Source: Defluviitaleaceae bacterium (GTDB lineage: Bacteria > Bacillota > Clostridia > Lachnospirales > WQUN01). From it: a DNA stretch of 64,000 bases. Under the pieces are notes generated by a model. The model saw nothing but the letters and a program-made list of their open reading frames with translations. It searched no databases and had not been told where the DNA came from. The translations under genes were made by a program, and so were the position numbers. Below are positions 18,170 to 27,149 of this stretch, in pieces (the first letter of the stretch is position 1; each line of letters starts with the position of its first letter). The stretch lies in NCBI GenBank assembly GCA_009780585.1, contig WQZS01000003.1, positions 62,001 to 126,000 of the forward strand, read 5' to 3'.

Positions 18170-18807
18170 TGTATAAAAAAGTATCGGATTTGTTCTTGAT
18201 GGACAGGAAAAAGATGCTCTTTTATTTTAATAAGGCCGACGCCGTGCTGAAGGAAATGGGCAAATCGCTGTCCATTTGGGTTAGCGGCGGGGCGAACATG
18301 TGCTTCTATATCCGTTCGCGCGAGTCCACCCATGACATTGACACCTACCCCGACGACGAAGCCGTGCTGCGTGAACTGTCCCGGAATATGCAAAAATTAT
18401 TCCCATTACCCAACGCGTGGCTTAACGCTTCGGGGCGAATCTTCATAACGGAACGGATGCGCGAAGAATCCGAGCAGGGGCTCAACTTTAATCATTTGAA
18501 GGTGAATTTTCTAAGGGCGGAAGCCATGCTCGTCCTTAAAGTATTGGCGGGGAGGACGGGGGAGGAATTCCACGACGTTGAAGATACCGTCGCGTTGCTA
18601 AAGCATTTGAATATCAAATCCTTAAACGCCGTTGACGCGCTGATAATGGAATATAAAGAAGATTGGAACACGCCCCTGGTCATGCATTTCGCGAATGAAG
18701 CGTTAAAAAAATGTTGGGGCGACGATGTCGAACCGATAGACAAAGAAACCGCTTCCGAATCTTTGAAAAGGTACCTTGCTATAAAACCACCCGAGGCTCC
18801 GCTATGA
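18166..18807 (+). CDS. Nucleotidyltransferase-like protein (DUF6036 type)
   Basis: A 213-aa protein with a Gly-Gly turn and a downstream D-x-D (IWVSGGANMCFY then STHDIDTYP, residues about 38-62), the pattern of DUF6036 and related AbiEii-like nucleotidyltransferases. The middle part LRAEAMLVLKVLAGRTGEEF provides the lysine-bearing helix typical of these folds. Such proteins occur as toxin-like components with small partners. It overlaps its neighbours by 4 nt on both sides (ATGA at 18166 and 18804), so the three genes form one tight translational unit. Substrate unknown. Confidence 0.65.
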   Translation: MMYKKVSDLFLMDRKKMLFYFNKADAVLKEMGKSLSIWVSGGANMCFYIRSRESTHDIDTYPDDEAVLRELSRNMQKLFPLPNAWLNASGRIFITERMREESEQGLNFNHLKVNFLRAEAMLVLKVLAGRTGEEFHDVEDTVALLKHLNIKSLNAVDALIMEYKEDWNTPLVMHFANEALKKCWGDDVEPIDKETASESLKRYLAIKPPEAPL

Positions 18808-19292
18808 ACCTTAAACCCGCTACACTCGTCGCAGGGGGAATCCTCCTTCCGTTGGGCGCGGTGTTTTTCATCATCCAATTCGCTGTTGTGTTATATTCCG
18901 CAGCGAATACCGTTGCGTTTTTCGTATCGGGCGGGGTAATGTGCGTGTTGGGGTTCGTATTCCTCATGGTCGACGGGCTGCGCAAGCGGCTTCTCGAACG
19001 CTTAAAATATGAAGGCACCGCGTATGAAGCGGATAATGTATGCATCTATACCCCTTATTTTGAACGGGTGGGTATTATAGATATCAATACGGGCGCGACC
19101 TTCGTGCGTATCGGTCCGTGGATGGACGCGTATGTCGAATGTGTGTTCCGCGACGGGAACGGTACCGGCCGCTCCGTGCGCAGCCACCGTTTTATGTATA
19201 ATACGTTTGAAAAGATACCGGTCGGCGCGCGGGTTTGGATAGACCCGCGGGATGAAACGATTTATATTGTAGAGGTTTTCCCATTTGAATAA
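18804..19292 (+). CDS. Hypothetical two-helix membrane protein
   Basis: A 162-aa protein: two membrane helices (about 7-30 and 36-56), a basic loop (DGLRKRLLERLKYEG) and a cytosolic or external beta-rich domain of about 100 residues (GATFVRIGPWMDAYVECVF, IPVGARVWIDPRDETIYIVE). The ATG at 18804 overlaps the stop of the nucleotidyltransferase-like gene. A longer in-frame start at 18711 lies inside that gene and lacks a ribosome site. Its presence in the cassette suggests the system acts at the membrane, but I do not recognise the family. Confidence 0.65.
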   Translation: MNLKPATLVAGGILLPLGAVFFIIQFAVVLYSAANTVAFFVSGGVMCVLGFVFLMVDGLRKRLLERLKYEGTAYEADNVCIYTPYFERVGIIDINTGATFVRIGPWMDAYVECVFRDGNGTGRSVRSHRFMYNTFEKIPVGARVWIDPRDETIYIVEVFPFE

Positions 19293-19293
19293 A

Positions 19294-19310
19294 AAAGGAC
19301 GTGACAAACA
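19294..19310. repeat. 17-bp direct repeat, left copy
   Basis: AAAGGACGTGACAAACA, identical to 20113-20129, where the last A is the first base of the prfB start codon. The two copies bracket an 802-bp AT-richer segment with two genes. Confidence 0.8.
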
Positions 19311-19344
19311 AAGCGGATTTTAACAACTCCGGTAAATAATAAAA

Positions 19345-19366
19345 ATATAGTATATTACTACTATAT
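19345..19366. promoter_or_regulatory. Inverted repeat upstream of the 90-aa gene
   Basis: ATATAGTA-TATTAC-TACTATAT is a perfect 8-bp inverted repeat 17 nt before the start codon at 19384. It probably overlaps the promoter and may be an operator. Confidence 0.45.
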
Positions 19367-19383
19367 ATCGCGGGAGGTTAGCA

Positions 19384-19656
19384 ATGGTTAAAAGATTGAA
19401 TGAAACGGTTGTGCGTACAGAAAAGGAAATCGACCACCTTTACCCGGGTCAATGGGTATTATTGGATGAGCGCGATTATCCGCACCAGGGTCGCGGTCGT
19501 ATTGTCGCCATTGGTGAAAATACGGATTCCGACCTTGATGATTTGCTCAATATTAAACTTACCGAATTTAAAGGGAAGGGACATATGATGTGCGGTTGTC
19601 CGAACAGGGGAGAAATGTCAAGTGGTATACAATTTGAATATTCACACAAACGCTAA
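19384..19656 (+). CDS. Small hypothetical protein paired with a retropepsin-like gene
   Basis: A 90-aa hydrophilic protein (IDHLYPGQWVLLDERDYPHQ, GRIVAIGENTDSDLDDLLNI). GGGAGG lies 5 nt before the ATG. It overlaps the retropepsin-like gene by 35 nt. The spacing suggests a coupled pair; family and function are unknown. Confidence 0.55.
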   Translation: MVKRLNETVVRTEKEIDHLYPGQWVLLDERDYPHQGRGRIVAIGENTDSDLDDLLNIKLTEFKGKGHMMCGCPNRGEMSSGIQFEYSHKR

Positions 19657-20107
19657 GCATCGGATTTATGTAACGGCATCGATAAAATATATCCATCCCG
19701 CCAATGAATTAAATGAAGTACGCGTCATGGTGGATACGGGATGTTATAACACAATGGTCCCTCTCTGGATGGCAAAACGGACAGGGTACAACTTAGGAAT
19801 CAATCGGAGCGTTGTAATCGGCGGAACAACGGGTACGGGGCAACTATACGCGTTAAACATGCTTCATTTCGGCGGGTGTGTAATAGAACGTGCCGTTGTG
19901 CTTGCTTACCCTTTCCCCGCCGCAAACGAATTATATGACACCATCTTATTAGGGACAAATATCCTCAACAATTGGCGGTACACCATTGACCGTGAAACAG
20001 GCACCTTTACTTTTACCGAAAATCTCCCTCACTTTCTTCCCAATAAAATAAATCCATACCAAAATTATTTCAACGAAGCCTACGAATACGTATCTGTTCA
20101 AATCTAA
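19622..20107 (+). CDS. Retropepsin-like aspartic protease domain protein
   Basis: A 161-aa protein with a single aspartic protease motif VMVDTGCYNTMVP (D-T-G near residue 37) and the following ILLGTNIL segment (about 103-110), as in clan AA retropepsin-like proteins that act as homodimers. No signal peptide is visible, so it is probably cytosolic. The start is GTG with AGGGGAG about 10 nt upstream, inside the preceding gene. It lies in the AT-richer segment bounded by 17-bp direct repeats. Confidence 0.65.
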   Translation: MVYNLNIHTNAKHRIYVTASIKYIHPANELNEVRVMVDTGCYNTMVPLWMAKRTGYNLGINRSVVIGGTTGTGQLYALNMLHFGGCVIERAVVLAYPFPAANELYDTILLGTNILNNWRYTIDRETGTFTFTENLPHFLPNKINPYQNYFNEAYEYVSVQI

Positions 20108-20112
20108 CCCGC

Positions 20113-20129
20113 AAAGGACGTGACAAACA
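20113..20129. repeat. 17-bp direct repeat, right copy
   Basis: AAAGGACGTGACAAACA, identical to 19294-19310. It includes the AAAGGA ribosome site of prfB and ends at the A of its ATG. Confidence 0.8.
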
Positions 20130-21242
20130 TGCTCGCCTTGGAAGAACTCCTACGCGCACTCGCACCTTACCGCGCGCGGCTCGTTGAAATGGGGGATTCA
20201 CTTTGACTCCGCCAACGCGCGTGTTAAAATCGATCGGCTGGAAGCCCAAACCGCGGACGCGGACTTTTGGGCCGACCCCGCCAAGTCGCAGGGTGTACTG
20301 CGTGAATTGAAGCTGTTGCGCGGGAAGATTTCCGCGTACGATAGATTGCTGACGATGTACGACGACATCCAAACGCTGGCCGAATTGGGGATGGAAATGC
20401 GGGACGAATCCGTCATCCCCGAGGCGCAGGGTACTTTTTCGGATTTCGCGGAAGGGTATGGCCGCTTGCGGGCGGAAACGCTGTTGGCGGGTGAATATGA
20501 CGGCAATAACGCCGTCGTCACGCTGCACCCCGGCGCGGGCGGCACGGAATCGTGCGATTGGGTGTCGCTTTTGTTGCGCATGTATAATAAATGGGCGGAA
20601 AAACGCGATTTCAAATTCGAATTGCTGGACTTGCTTGACGGGGAGGAAGCGGGGGTCAAATCCGCCACGTTCCAAATCAACGGCGACAACGCCTTCGGGT
20701 ATTTGAAGAGCGAGCGCGGCATCCATCGGCTGGTGCGGATTTCACCCTTCGATTCGTCGGGCAGAAGGCATACGTCTTTCGCCTCGTGCGACGTAATGCC
20801 GGAATTGGACGACAACGCGACCGTGGAAATCAACCCCGAGGATTTGAAAATCGACACCTACCGTTCCGGCGGGGCGGGCGGCCAGCACGTTAATACAACG
20901 GACTCCGCCGTGCGCATCCGCCATGTGCCTTCGGGTATCGTGGTGCAATGCCAAAACGAACGCAGCCAAATCCAAAACCGCGACCGCGCCATGAAGATGC
21001 TCAAAGCACAGCTATTCCTCAAGCAACGCGAGGAACAACTCGAAAAAATATCGGGCATACGCGGCGAGCAGAAAGACATCGCGTGGGGTTCGCAAATCCG
21101 CTCCTATGTATTCCACCCCTACAGCATGGTGAAGGACCACCGCACCGGCGAGGAAACGGGCAACGTACAAGCCGTGATGGACGGCGCGCTCGACCCATTC
21201 ATGAATGCCTATCTCATTTGGCTGGCCAAACAAAATGGGTAA
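20129..21242 (+). CDS. prfB: Peptide chain release factor 2, programmed +1 frameshift
   Basis: RF2 recognises UAA and UGA and triggers peptide release. The first frame runs from ATG 20129 for 25 codons (MLALEELLRALAPYRARLVE..) to an in-frame TGA at 20204. The site GGGGGATTCA-CTT-TGA-C has the hallmarks of autoregulated +1 slippage: an internal Shine-Dalgarno-like GGGGG and CTT before TGA followed by C. Translation continues from GAC at 20205, giving about 370 aa. The continuation contains GGQHVNTTDSAVRI, the catalytic GGQ loop, and SPFDSSGRR, related to the SPF codon-recognition motif. Low RF2 increases slippage, so the gene regulates itself. Confidence 0.95.
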
Positions 21243-21274
21243 AATTATTGTCGGGGCACACGGGGATATTTTTT

Positions 21275-22258
21275 ATGCCGCATAGCTATACCATACCGCC
21301 CCAAGACGCCAACCGCCGCCTGGACAGGTTCCTTTTCGCCTACCTGCGGGAAGCCCCGCATCCTTTGCTGTATAAATTACTGCGAAAGAAACGCGTAAAA
21401 CTAAACGGCGCGCGCGCGGAAGGGAACGAAACACTTAACGAAGGCGACACGCTGGATTTTTACCTCTCGCCGGAAACGCTCGCAAGCCTGCGCGGCACGA
21501 GGAACATCCCCCTCGCGGCGGCGTTAACGGGCATTATCTACGAGGACGAGCATTTGCTGATCCTCAACAAACCCGCCGGGTTGCCGTCCCACGGCGGGGT
21601 ATCCATGGCAAGCGGCGAAAATAATGACCACTTGCTGGCGCGGGTGTTATACTATCTGTACGAAAGCGGCAGCTATGACCCATCAGCCGCCTTCACCCCC
21701 GCGCTGTGCAACCGGCTGGACGTCAACACAAGCGGCTTGGTCGTTTGCGGAAAAACGCTGCACATGTTGCAAACCTGCGCGGCATTATTCGCCGGCGGCG
21801 GCTTCGATAAGGAATATCTTGCGGTTGTAGAAGGAAAATTGGAAGGCGAAGCCACGCTGACCGGGGAATACTTCAAAGATGAAGAAAGGAACACCGCACG
21901 GATTGTCATAAGAGACGCACACCTTATGGGTTCGAGTAAAGAAGCCGTCACAAAATATAAATCCTTAGCGACAACCGACCGCCATTCCCTCCTTCTCGTC
22001 CGCCCCGTTACAGGCCGCTCGCACCAAATCCGCGCGCACTTGGCAAGCATCGGGCATCCGCTGGCGGGGGACGTAAAATACGGCGGGTATCGTACATCCT
22101 ACACACCCGCGCAACTATTACATGCCTACCGTCTGACACTTTCCGACGCATCCGAAGCGGAGCGTTTCCCCGCTCCCGCTTCATGGACGGCCCCGCCGCC
22201 GCATAAATTCCGCCGTTTCATACAAGAATGTTTTCATATCAACATAAATAAAATATAA
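21275..22258 (+). CDS. RluA family pseudouridine synthase
   Basis: A 327-aa enzyme converting uridine to pseudouridine in rRNA or tRNA. It has an N-terminal S4-like RNA-binding part (about 12-70, RLDRFLFAYLREAP..LLRKKRVKLNG) and a catalytic domain with the family motif CNRLDVNTSGLVV containing the catalytic aspartate, then SHQIRAHLASIGHPLAGD. The reading frame extends upstream into prfB, but the ATG at 21275, 33 nt after the prfB stop, is the natural start (GGGGAT upstream). The exact target site cannot be told from sequence. Confidence 0.88.
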   Translation: MPHSYTIPPQDANRRLDRFLFAYLREAPHPLLYKLLRKKRVKLNGARAEGNETLNEGDTLDFYLSPETLASLRGTRNIPLAAALTGIIYEDEHLLILNKPAGLPSHGGVSMASGENNDHLLARVLYYLYESGSYDPSAAFTPALCNRLDVNTSGLVVCGKTLHMLQTCAALFAGGGFDKEYLAVVEGKLEGEATLTGEYFKDEERNTARIVIRDAHLMGSSKEAVTKYKSLATTDRHSLLLVRPVTGRSHQIRAHLASIGHPLAGDVKYGGYRTSYTPAQLLHAYRLTLSDASEAERFPAPASWTAPPPHKFRRFIQECFHININKI

Positions 22259-22271
22259 AGGAGACCGATCC

Positions 22272-22925
22272 ATGAACATCATCCGCACAAAGGTAGTCGA
22301 ACTCACCACCATCCCCGCCGTAGCGTACAAGGTCAAGCTGCGCACGGGCGGCAGCGGCATCAAGCTGCATTTTACCGACCATGACGCCACCGCTTTCGCC
22401 GAGGTGGACAAGCGCACGGGCGAAGTCGTGCTGGACGCCGTGTCCGAAGCCGCCGAAGGCCTGCGTGAAGGCTTTGAGGAAGCGCAGGAATTGCTGGCGG
22501 GCTTGCCGTATTCCGGCCGCGGCAAGGTAAGGATTACGGTTTCGAACGAATGTGAGGACGACGAAATCACCGAGGAGGAAGCCCAAAAGGTGACCGCTTC
22601 CTGCATGGTGGCGAGCGACGAGTTTAAGGCCATCATCGACCGGTTTTCGGACGAAAACGGCAAGATCAACTACACCCTCATGAATAAGCAGTTCATCCAA
22701 TTCGCGTCCTCCAGCTCCGTCGTGCGCGACATGGCGGGCAAACGCGCGAAAGCCCCCGAAATTCTGATGTTTGTACTCAAAAACCGCGCGGCCTTCCTCG
22801 CAAACAAGCGCGAACACCTGCCCGACGACGAAGCGCAGGCATTATTGGAAGCCCTTAACGACATCAACCCGCGCAGCGCGTTTAAGGAATTGAACTTGCA
22901 CCTGCGCAAAATGCTTTCGCGGTAA
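22272..22925 (+). CDS. Conserved-looking hypothetical protein
   Basis: A 217-aa soluble acidic protein (RTKVVELTTIPAVAYKVKLR, VSEAAEGLREGFEEAQELLA, VTASCMVASDEFKAIIDRFS, LNDINPRSAFKELNLHLRKM). AAGGAG lies 8 nt before the ATG, 13 nt after the RluA gene, so the two are probably cotranscribed. No membrane helix, signal peptide or recognised catalytic motif. It is followed by a terminator. The coding status is secure from codon pattern and ribosome site; the role is unknown. Confidence 0.7.
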   Translation: MNIIRTKVVELTTIPAVAYKVKLRTGGSGIKLHFTDHDATAFAEVDKRTGEVVLDAVSEAAEGLREGFEEAQELLAGLPYSGRGKVRITVSNECEDDEITEEEAQKVTASCMVASDEFKAIIDRFSDENGKINYTLMNKQFIQFASSSSVVRDMAGKRAKAPEILMFVLKNRAAFLANKREHLPDDEAQALLEALNDINPRSAFKELNLHLRKMLSR

Positions 22926-22943
22926 AGATTTTCCGCGCCAAAT

Positions 22944-22965
22944 CCCCGCTTGCAACGGGGTTTTT
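22944..22965 (+). terminator. Terminator after the 217-aa gene
   Basis: CCCCG-CTTGCAA-CGGGG followed by TTTTT. Confidence 0.75.
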
Positions 22966-22980
22966 GCCCCGACACGCGCG

Positions 22981-23016
22981 GGCAGCGGCGGAACAGCCTC
23001 CCGTTCCGCCGCTGCC
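22981..23016. other. Strong isolated hairpin
   Basis: GGCAGCGGCGGAAC and GTTCCGCCGCTGCC form a perfect 14-bp stem around AGCCTCCC, 16 nt after the terminator. No T-run follows on either strand. It may back up the terminator or stabilise an RNA 3' end. Apart from this and the promoter at 23101, I see nothing in 22966-23158. Confidence 0.6.
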
Positions 23017-23100
23017 CTCCGTTATGTAAATTTTTTGCATCATTTTCGCCGAATGAAACACCACGCCCCCCACATTTTTTGTTTATTTAAACAATAACGC

Positions 23101-23130
23101 TTGCCATTATGCGGGTTTATGCATTATATT
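23101..23130 (+). promoter_or_regulatory. Promoter of the sensor diguanylate cyclase gene
   Basis: TTGCCA, 18 nt, TATATT. The expected start of transcription is about 25 nt before the start codon. Confidence 0.6.
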
Positions 23131-23164
23131 ACACATATGCGGTACGTATGATGGGGGAATGGCT

Positions 23165-25372
23165 GTGACTTTCGGGGTATTATTTTCCAACGCGGACAAT
23201 TTCGCGCAAATGGAAATGTGGCGCGGCATCAATGAATACGCCAAACAACACGACATCCATTTGATCGCGTACATGGGTACTTACCAAAGCAGCCACTTGG
23301 ACCTTGCCTCGCACATGGACACCTGCTTCGATTCGATATATACAAGCAAGCATCTGGACGGCGTCATCCTGTTTTCCGGTTTTATCTCCCACCTCATCGG
23401 CGGCGATAAAATCCTTAACTCCTATGTAAAAAAAATCCCCGAACATATCCCCTGCATATCCTTGTCGCAAATCATCCCCGGCGTACCCTCCATATTGGCG
23501 GACAATATCGGCGGTATCTACAGCGCGGTCGATCACTTAATCAAAACACACGGCAAAAAGCAAATCGCCTTCGTTAAAGGTCCCGACGGTCACCAGGAAG
23601 CGGAAGACCGCCTGATCGGTTACAAAAAGGCGCTGGCGGATAACGGCATCCCCTTCGACGCGAACTACGTGCTGCCCGGCGATTTCAGCCACGAAGGCGC
23701 GCGGCGGGCGACCGTCGAGCTTTTGGACAACCGCAAGATCCCATTCGACGCCGTCGCCACATCGGACGATATCTCCGCCATACAAATATTGACCGAATTT
23801 AAGCGCAGGGGCATCCAGGTCCCCACCGATATCGCCATCACCGGCTTCGACGATGACCGCGACGCGGCAACCTGCATACCCTCGGTCAGCACTTCGAAGC
23901 AAAACTTCTATGAAATGGGCATCGAAAGCGCGAACACGTTGCTTACGATCATTAACGGCGAGAAAGTGGACGCCGTAAAATACGTGCCTTCCGTTTTCAT
24001 CGCGCGGCAATCGTGCGGTTGTTTTAAGCGCGATTACGGCGACGCGGAGGCCGAAAGCGATTCCGCCGAAACCGAAGCCTTCACCCCCTACGTATTGAAA
24101 AAGCTCCTGCCCCTCTTCCCGGCGGAAATCTCACCGAAAAGGGCGCAGAATTGGATCACGCAATTGATCCGCAAAGTGGTCGGGACCCCCTTCAAAAAAG
24201 TGGAATTCCTCAATCTGCTGGACGAGATATTGGTGGGCTACAGCCACCGTTCCAAGGATTACACCGTTTGGCATGAATTGCTTAACGTCTTTATGGCAAG
24301 CACCCAGCGGTACAAGGAGGACATCCAAAACCCCCACAGGGTGTTGGAAACGCTGCTCCACGCCGTTACGCTGGTCAACGATATCTCCGCCAATGAGGAC
24401 AAGGTACGCGAAAACCTCGCGAGCGATTCGCGCTTGGCGCTGCGGCGGGTAACGAGCGCGCTGGTATTGATCTTCGACATCGATACGATGGCGGACGAAA
24501 TATGCCGCCTGCTGCCCGAGGTCCAAATCAACATGGCGCTCATCGGGCTGTACAGCAACCCGATACGCTCGGGCGACGCGGACGCCAACCGCACGATCGA
24601 TACGTTAATCGGCTTCGACGGCGATACGCGCTTTAATATGAAGCACAACAGTTGGAACCCGATCATGTTCTCCGACTTCTCCACGATCGACAAATTCGAC
24701 TTTAACCGTGAACGGCGGATGCTCTTCTTTATCCCGCTCTTCTTCAAAGACGAGGAACTGGGCGTCATCTTCCTGCCCTACGACCCCGAAATTACCGTCC
24801 ACGCCTACGAAACCCTGCGCGTAAATATCTCCACCGCCATCAAAGGCGCGGAACTGCTGACCAAAATCCAAACCCTCTCCATCACCGACGAGCTTACGGG
24901 TTTGTTAAACCGCAGGGGTTTCTTCCAATTCGTATACTCCCGCATGGACTTCATGCGGCGCAATTCCGACATGATCCCGACCGTCATGTTTATGGACATG
25001 GACGGGCTCAAAATGATCAACGACACCTACGGCCATAAGGAAGGCGACAAAGCGATCGCCGCGTTCGCGCACATCCTCAAGGAAACGCTGCGCAAAGAAG
25101 ACATCATCGGGCGTATGGGCGGCGACGAATTTATCGTGTTCTCCTCCGTCAAATCCAAGGAAACGGGCGAGCATGTAGCCACCCGCCTGCGTGTAAAGAT
25201 CGACGAATACAACGCGCGCGGCTTCCACCCCTATAAGGTGCAATGCAGCATAGGCAGCGTCGTACTGGAAGAAGCCACAAAGGAATGTTTCGAAACAGCC
25301 ATCCTAAGCGCGGACAACGTGCTGTATGAAGAAAAAATGCGGAAGAAGAAGGAAGGGTCGTCGAGACAATAA
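23165..25372 (+). CDS. Diguanylate cyclase with LacI-type sensor domain
   Basis: A 735-aa protein. Residues about 1-285 are a periplasmic-binding-protein-like domain of the LacI/GalR type (VTFGVLFSNADNFAQMEMWR, GVILFSGF, DAVATSDDISAIQILTEFK, ITGFDDDRDAATCIPSVSTS) with no HTH and no signal peptide, so it should sense a cytosolic ligand. A middle GAF-like region (about 400-560) leads to a C-terminal GGDEF domain with an intact active site (GRMGGDEFIVF, near 654) and the RxxD inhibitory site RKED five residues upstream. It should make c-di-GMP in response to a small molecule. The GTG at 23165 is better spaced from GGGGGA than the ATG at 23159. Confidence 0.88.
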   Translation: MTFGVLFSNADNFAQMEMWRGINEYAKQHDIHLIAYMGTYQSSHLDLASHMDTCFDSIYTSKHLDGVILFSGFISHLIGGDKILNSYVKKIPEHIPCISLSQIIPGVPSILADNIGGIYSAVDHLIKTHGKKQIAFVKGPDGHQEAEDRLIGYKKALADNGIPFDANYVLPGDFSHEGARRATVELLDNRKIPFDAVATSDDISAIQILTEFKRRGIQVPTDIAITGFDDDRDAATCIPSVSTSKQNFYEMGIESANTLLTIINGEKVDAVKYVPSVFIARQSCGCFKRDYGDAEAESDSAETEAFTPYVLKKLLPLFPAEISPKRAQNWITQLIRKVVGTPFKKVEFLNLLDEILVGYSHRSKDYTVWHELLNVFMASTQRYKEDIQNPHRVLETLLHAVTLVNDISANEDKVRENLASDSRLALRRVTSALVLIFDIDTMADEICRLLPEVQINMALIGLYSNPIRSGDADANRTIDTLIGFDGDTRFNMKHNSWNPIMFSDFSTIDKFDFNRERRMLFFIPLFFKDEELGVIFLPYDPEITVHAYETLRVNISTAIKGAELLTKIQTLSITDELTGLLNRRGFFQFVYSRMDFMRRNSDMIPTVMFMDMDGLKMINDTYGHKEGDKAIAAFAHILKETLRKEDIIGRMGGDEFIVFSSVKSKETGEHVATRLRVKIDEYNARGFHPYKVQCSIGSVVLEEATKECFETAILSADNVLYEEKMRKKKEGSSRQ

Positions 25373-25404
25373 ATCCTTGATTGCGGACAGACTGCGCTTG
25401 AAAT

Positions 25405-25455
25405 AAAAAGCGGGGTTGCCTTGTTAAAAATTTAACAAGGCAACCCCGCTTTTTT
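25405..25455. terminator. Bidirectional rho-independent terminator
   Basis: A 19-bp perfect stem, GCGGGGTTGCCTTGTTAAA (25410-25428) with its complement at 25431-25449, flanked by AAAAA on the left and TTTTTT on the right. It ends the diguanylate cyclase transcript on the plus strand and the LysM gene transcript on the minus strand. Confidence 0.92.
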
Positions 25456-25508
25456 GTCCGCTCCCTTGCGGAGCAGCAAGGGAGCGGCTTCAATATATCG
25501 GAACGAAG

Positions 25509-27080
25509 TTAAGGGATAATCAGCCATTGCCCTTCGTAAATACGGTTGGCGTTGGGAATCCTGCCGGCGTTGGCTTCATGGAGCCGTCTCCATTCGGCGG
25601 CGTTACCGTAAAAGTGCAGGGCAATCGTCGCCAGGGTGTCGCCGCTTTGCACCCGGTACATGCCGGCGGCATTGGCGGCATTGGCACGGTCGATGGGGTC
25701 GCGCAAACCCTGCACGGGTAAGGTAATGACCGTTTGCGCGGTCAGCGCGCCGCTTGCGGGGATTACGCCGCGGTTGGCGGCTATGATGCGGTTGACGGTC
25801 GGGGCTTGCATGGAACCGTAATAATTAAACCCGATGCTCCACACCGTTTCACCCGCTTGTACGGTGTAGCGCAGGTCTTGCCCCGCCACGGGTGCGGGAG
25901 GTACGACGGAAACAAGGCGTTCGGAAGTCGCCAGCCCTGCGGGAGCGGGTAGGGTAACCACAAGGGCGGGTGTGGGTGCAGGGGTCGGCTGCGGTGTTGG
26001 TGCGGGTGTTGGTTGTGGTGTAGGTGCGGGTGTAGGCGTCGGTGCGGGGGCGGGTTGCGGCGTCGGTGTAGGCGTTGCCGTAGTTAAGGCTTCAGCTTCA
26101 ACGACTTGGAATAAAGCTGTTCTGTTGCTAGCGCCAGTTATTATACTTCCAATACCACCAGCTCCACCCGTTACACGGCCAGAGGCATTGAACCGATAAC
26201 GCCTGCCGACGCGTCCGAACGTATAAGTAGCTGTATTGCCGTTTATTGTCCAATCGGGTATTCCCAACCAGTCGCCTACCAGGTTCAGTATTTCCAGTAC
26301 ATATCCGGTTGAAGTTGTGTCTATCGAAACGTAGGACATCATTACAGCGCCATCTTCGCTTACCCAGCCAAATTCTGAAACAACCATATTGTCAGTAGCG
26401 GTTAACAATTCGACCGTTATAGTGGTTCCCACTTCAACAAGGTACAAAGGAACAGGTGTTTCCCACTCCATGGGGAATCCTTCACCCACTTCTTTGGGTT
26501 GCCGGTTTAAGGATATACGTAACGGCATATCACTTATACCATACGTTTGCACTTCATACGCTGCCGCGGGCGCAGGGGTGGGCGCAGGGGTTGGTTGCGG
26601 GGTTGGTGCGGGGGTGACATCGGGAGTGTCTACCACGCGGACAATGAACAACCGTGAAACACTTATTGTCCTTACCCCAATTCCCCTGGATATTTCACCA
26701 CTGACGGTATAATAACCCGGTGTATTAAATACATATGTTTCAAAGGAACCGTCATCAATATGGAGGAAAAGGCTCGTTATTCTTTCTGTTGCGTTGGGTG
26801 ATGCGGGGATTAATACCATGTTTGCGTTAATGCTGACGGTATAAATATACATGAGAAGTTCAAAGGGTTCTGCGCCTTCCCCTTCGGGATAGAAAGTTAT
26901 AAGCTCCTGTTCCGCTGATAGAATCGAATCCAATTCAATCCTACCGCCGTTTGGGTCATCAAGTTCAAAAACGACCTGTCTCGTCCCCGCCGCTGCTACG
27001 GTCATACCGCCAAAAACGGCAACCATCGGCAACATCAGTACCGATACTAACAACAAACTTACAAATCTTTTCAACTTCAT
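25509..27080 (-). CDS. Secreted protein with proline-rich repeats and two LysM domains
   Basis: A 523-aa exported protein. A signal peptide (residues 1-31, [20 protein letters not shown], ending AAAG) is followed by two beta-rich domains separated and followed by (Pro-Thr/Ala/Gln) repeat linkers (about 160-175 and 338-378) and two C-terminal LysM domains (about 404-452, [18 protein letters not shown]; about 473-523, [18 protein letters not shown]). LysM binds peptidoglycan N-acetylglucosamine, so the protein is probably retained in the wall. No catalytic domain is recognisable. The middle part (26.1-26.9 kb) is AT-richer than the LysM part, suggesting a mosaic gene. AGGAGGAG precedes the ATG. 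Confidence 0.85.
   Translation of the reverse strand: MKLKRFVSLLLVSVLMLPMVAVFGGMTVAAAGTRQVVFELDDPNGGRIELDSILSAEQELITFYPEGEGAEPFELLMYIYTVSINANMVLIPASPNATERITSLFLHIDDGSFETYVFNTPGYYTVSGEISRGIGVRTISVSRLFIVRVVDTPDVTPAPTPQPTPAPTPAPAAAYEVQTYGISDMPLRISLNRQPKEVGEGFPMEWETPVPLYLVEVGTTITVELLTATDNMVVSEFGWVSEDGAVMMSYVSIDTTSTGYVLEILNLVGDWLGIPDWTINGNTATYTFGRVGRRYRFNASGRVTGGAGGIGSIITGASNRTALFQVVEAEALTTATPTPTPQPAPAPTPTPAPTPQPTPAPTPQPTPAPTPALVVTLPAPAGLATSERLVSVVPPAPVAGQDLRYTVQAGETVWSIGFNYYGSMQAPTVNRIIAANRGVIPASGALTAQTVITLPVQGLRDPIDRANAANAAGMYRVQSGDTLATIALHFYGNAAEWRRLHEANAGRIPNANRIYEGQWLIIP
25970..26080. repeat. Tandem PT-rich coding repeats
   Basis: Short 6-12 nt units of the type GGTGTTGGTGCGGGT (plus strand) encode the Pro-Thr-Pro-Ala/Gln linker of the LysM protein. 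A shorter block is at 26571-26620. Such tracts expand and contract by slippage; the length may vary between strains. Confidence 0.7.
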
Positions 27081-27119
27081 ATTACTCCTCCTTATTCGCG
27101 CCTTTCCGGCGCGTATTGT

Positions 27120-27149
27120 TATATATGCCGCTCGATATTATCCATTCAA
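27120..27149 (-). promoter_or_regulatory. Promoter of the LysM protein gene
   Basis: On the minus strand TTGAAT, 18 nt, TATATA. A second candidate, TTGACA (27172-27177), 17 nt, TATCCT (27149-27154), lies just upstream, with its -10 inside the palindrome at 27138-27170. Confidence 0.55.

Noticed and set aside
25410-25449. A further copy of the AACTT palindrome family
   Set aside because: The stem contains CCTTGTTAAA and its complement, but it is a classic terminator with flanking A and T runs and lacks the AACTT..AAGTT ends.
25970-26080. Tandem repeats that could suggest a CRISPR array
   Set aside because: The units are 6-12 nt, encode a Pro-Thr-rich linker in frame, and have no unique spacers or cas genes nearby.
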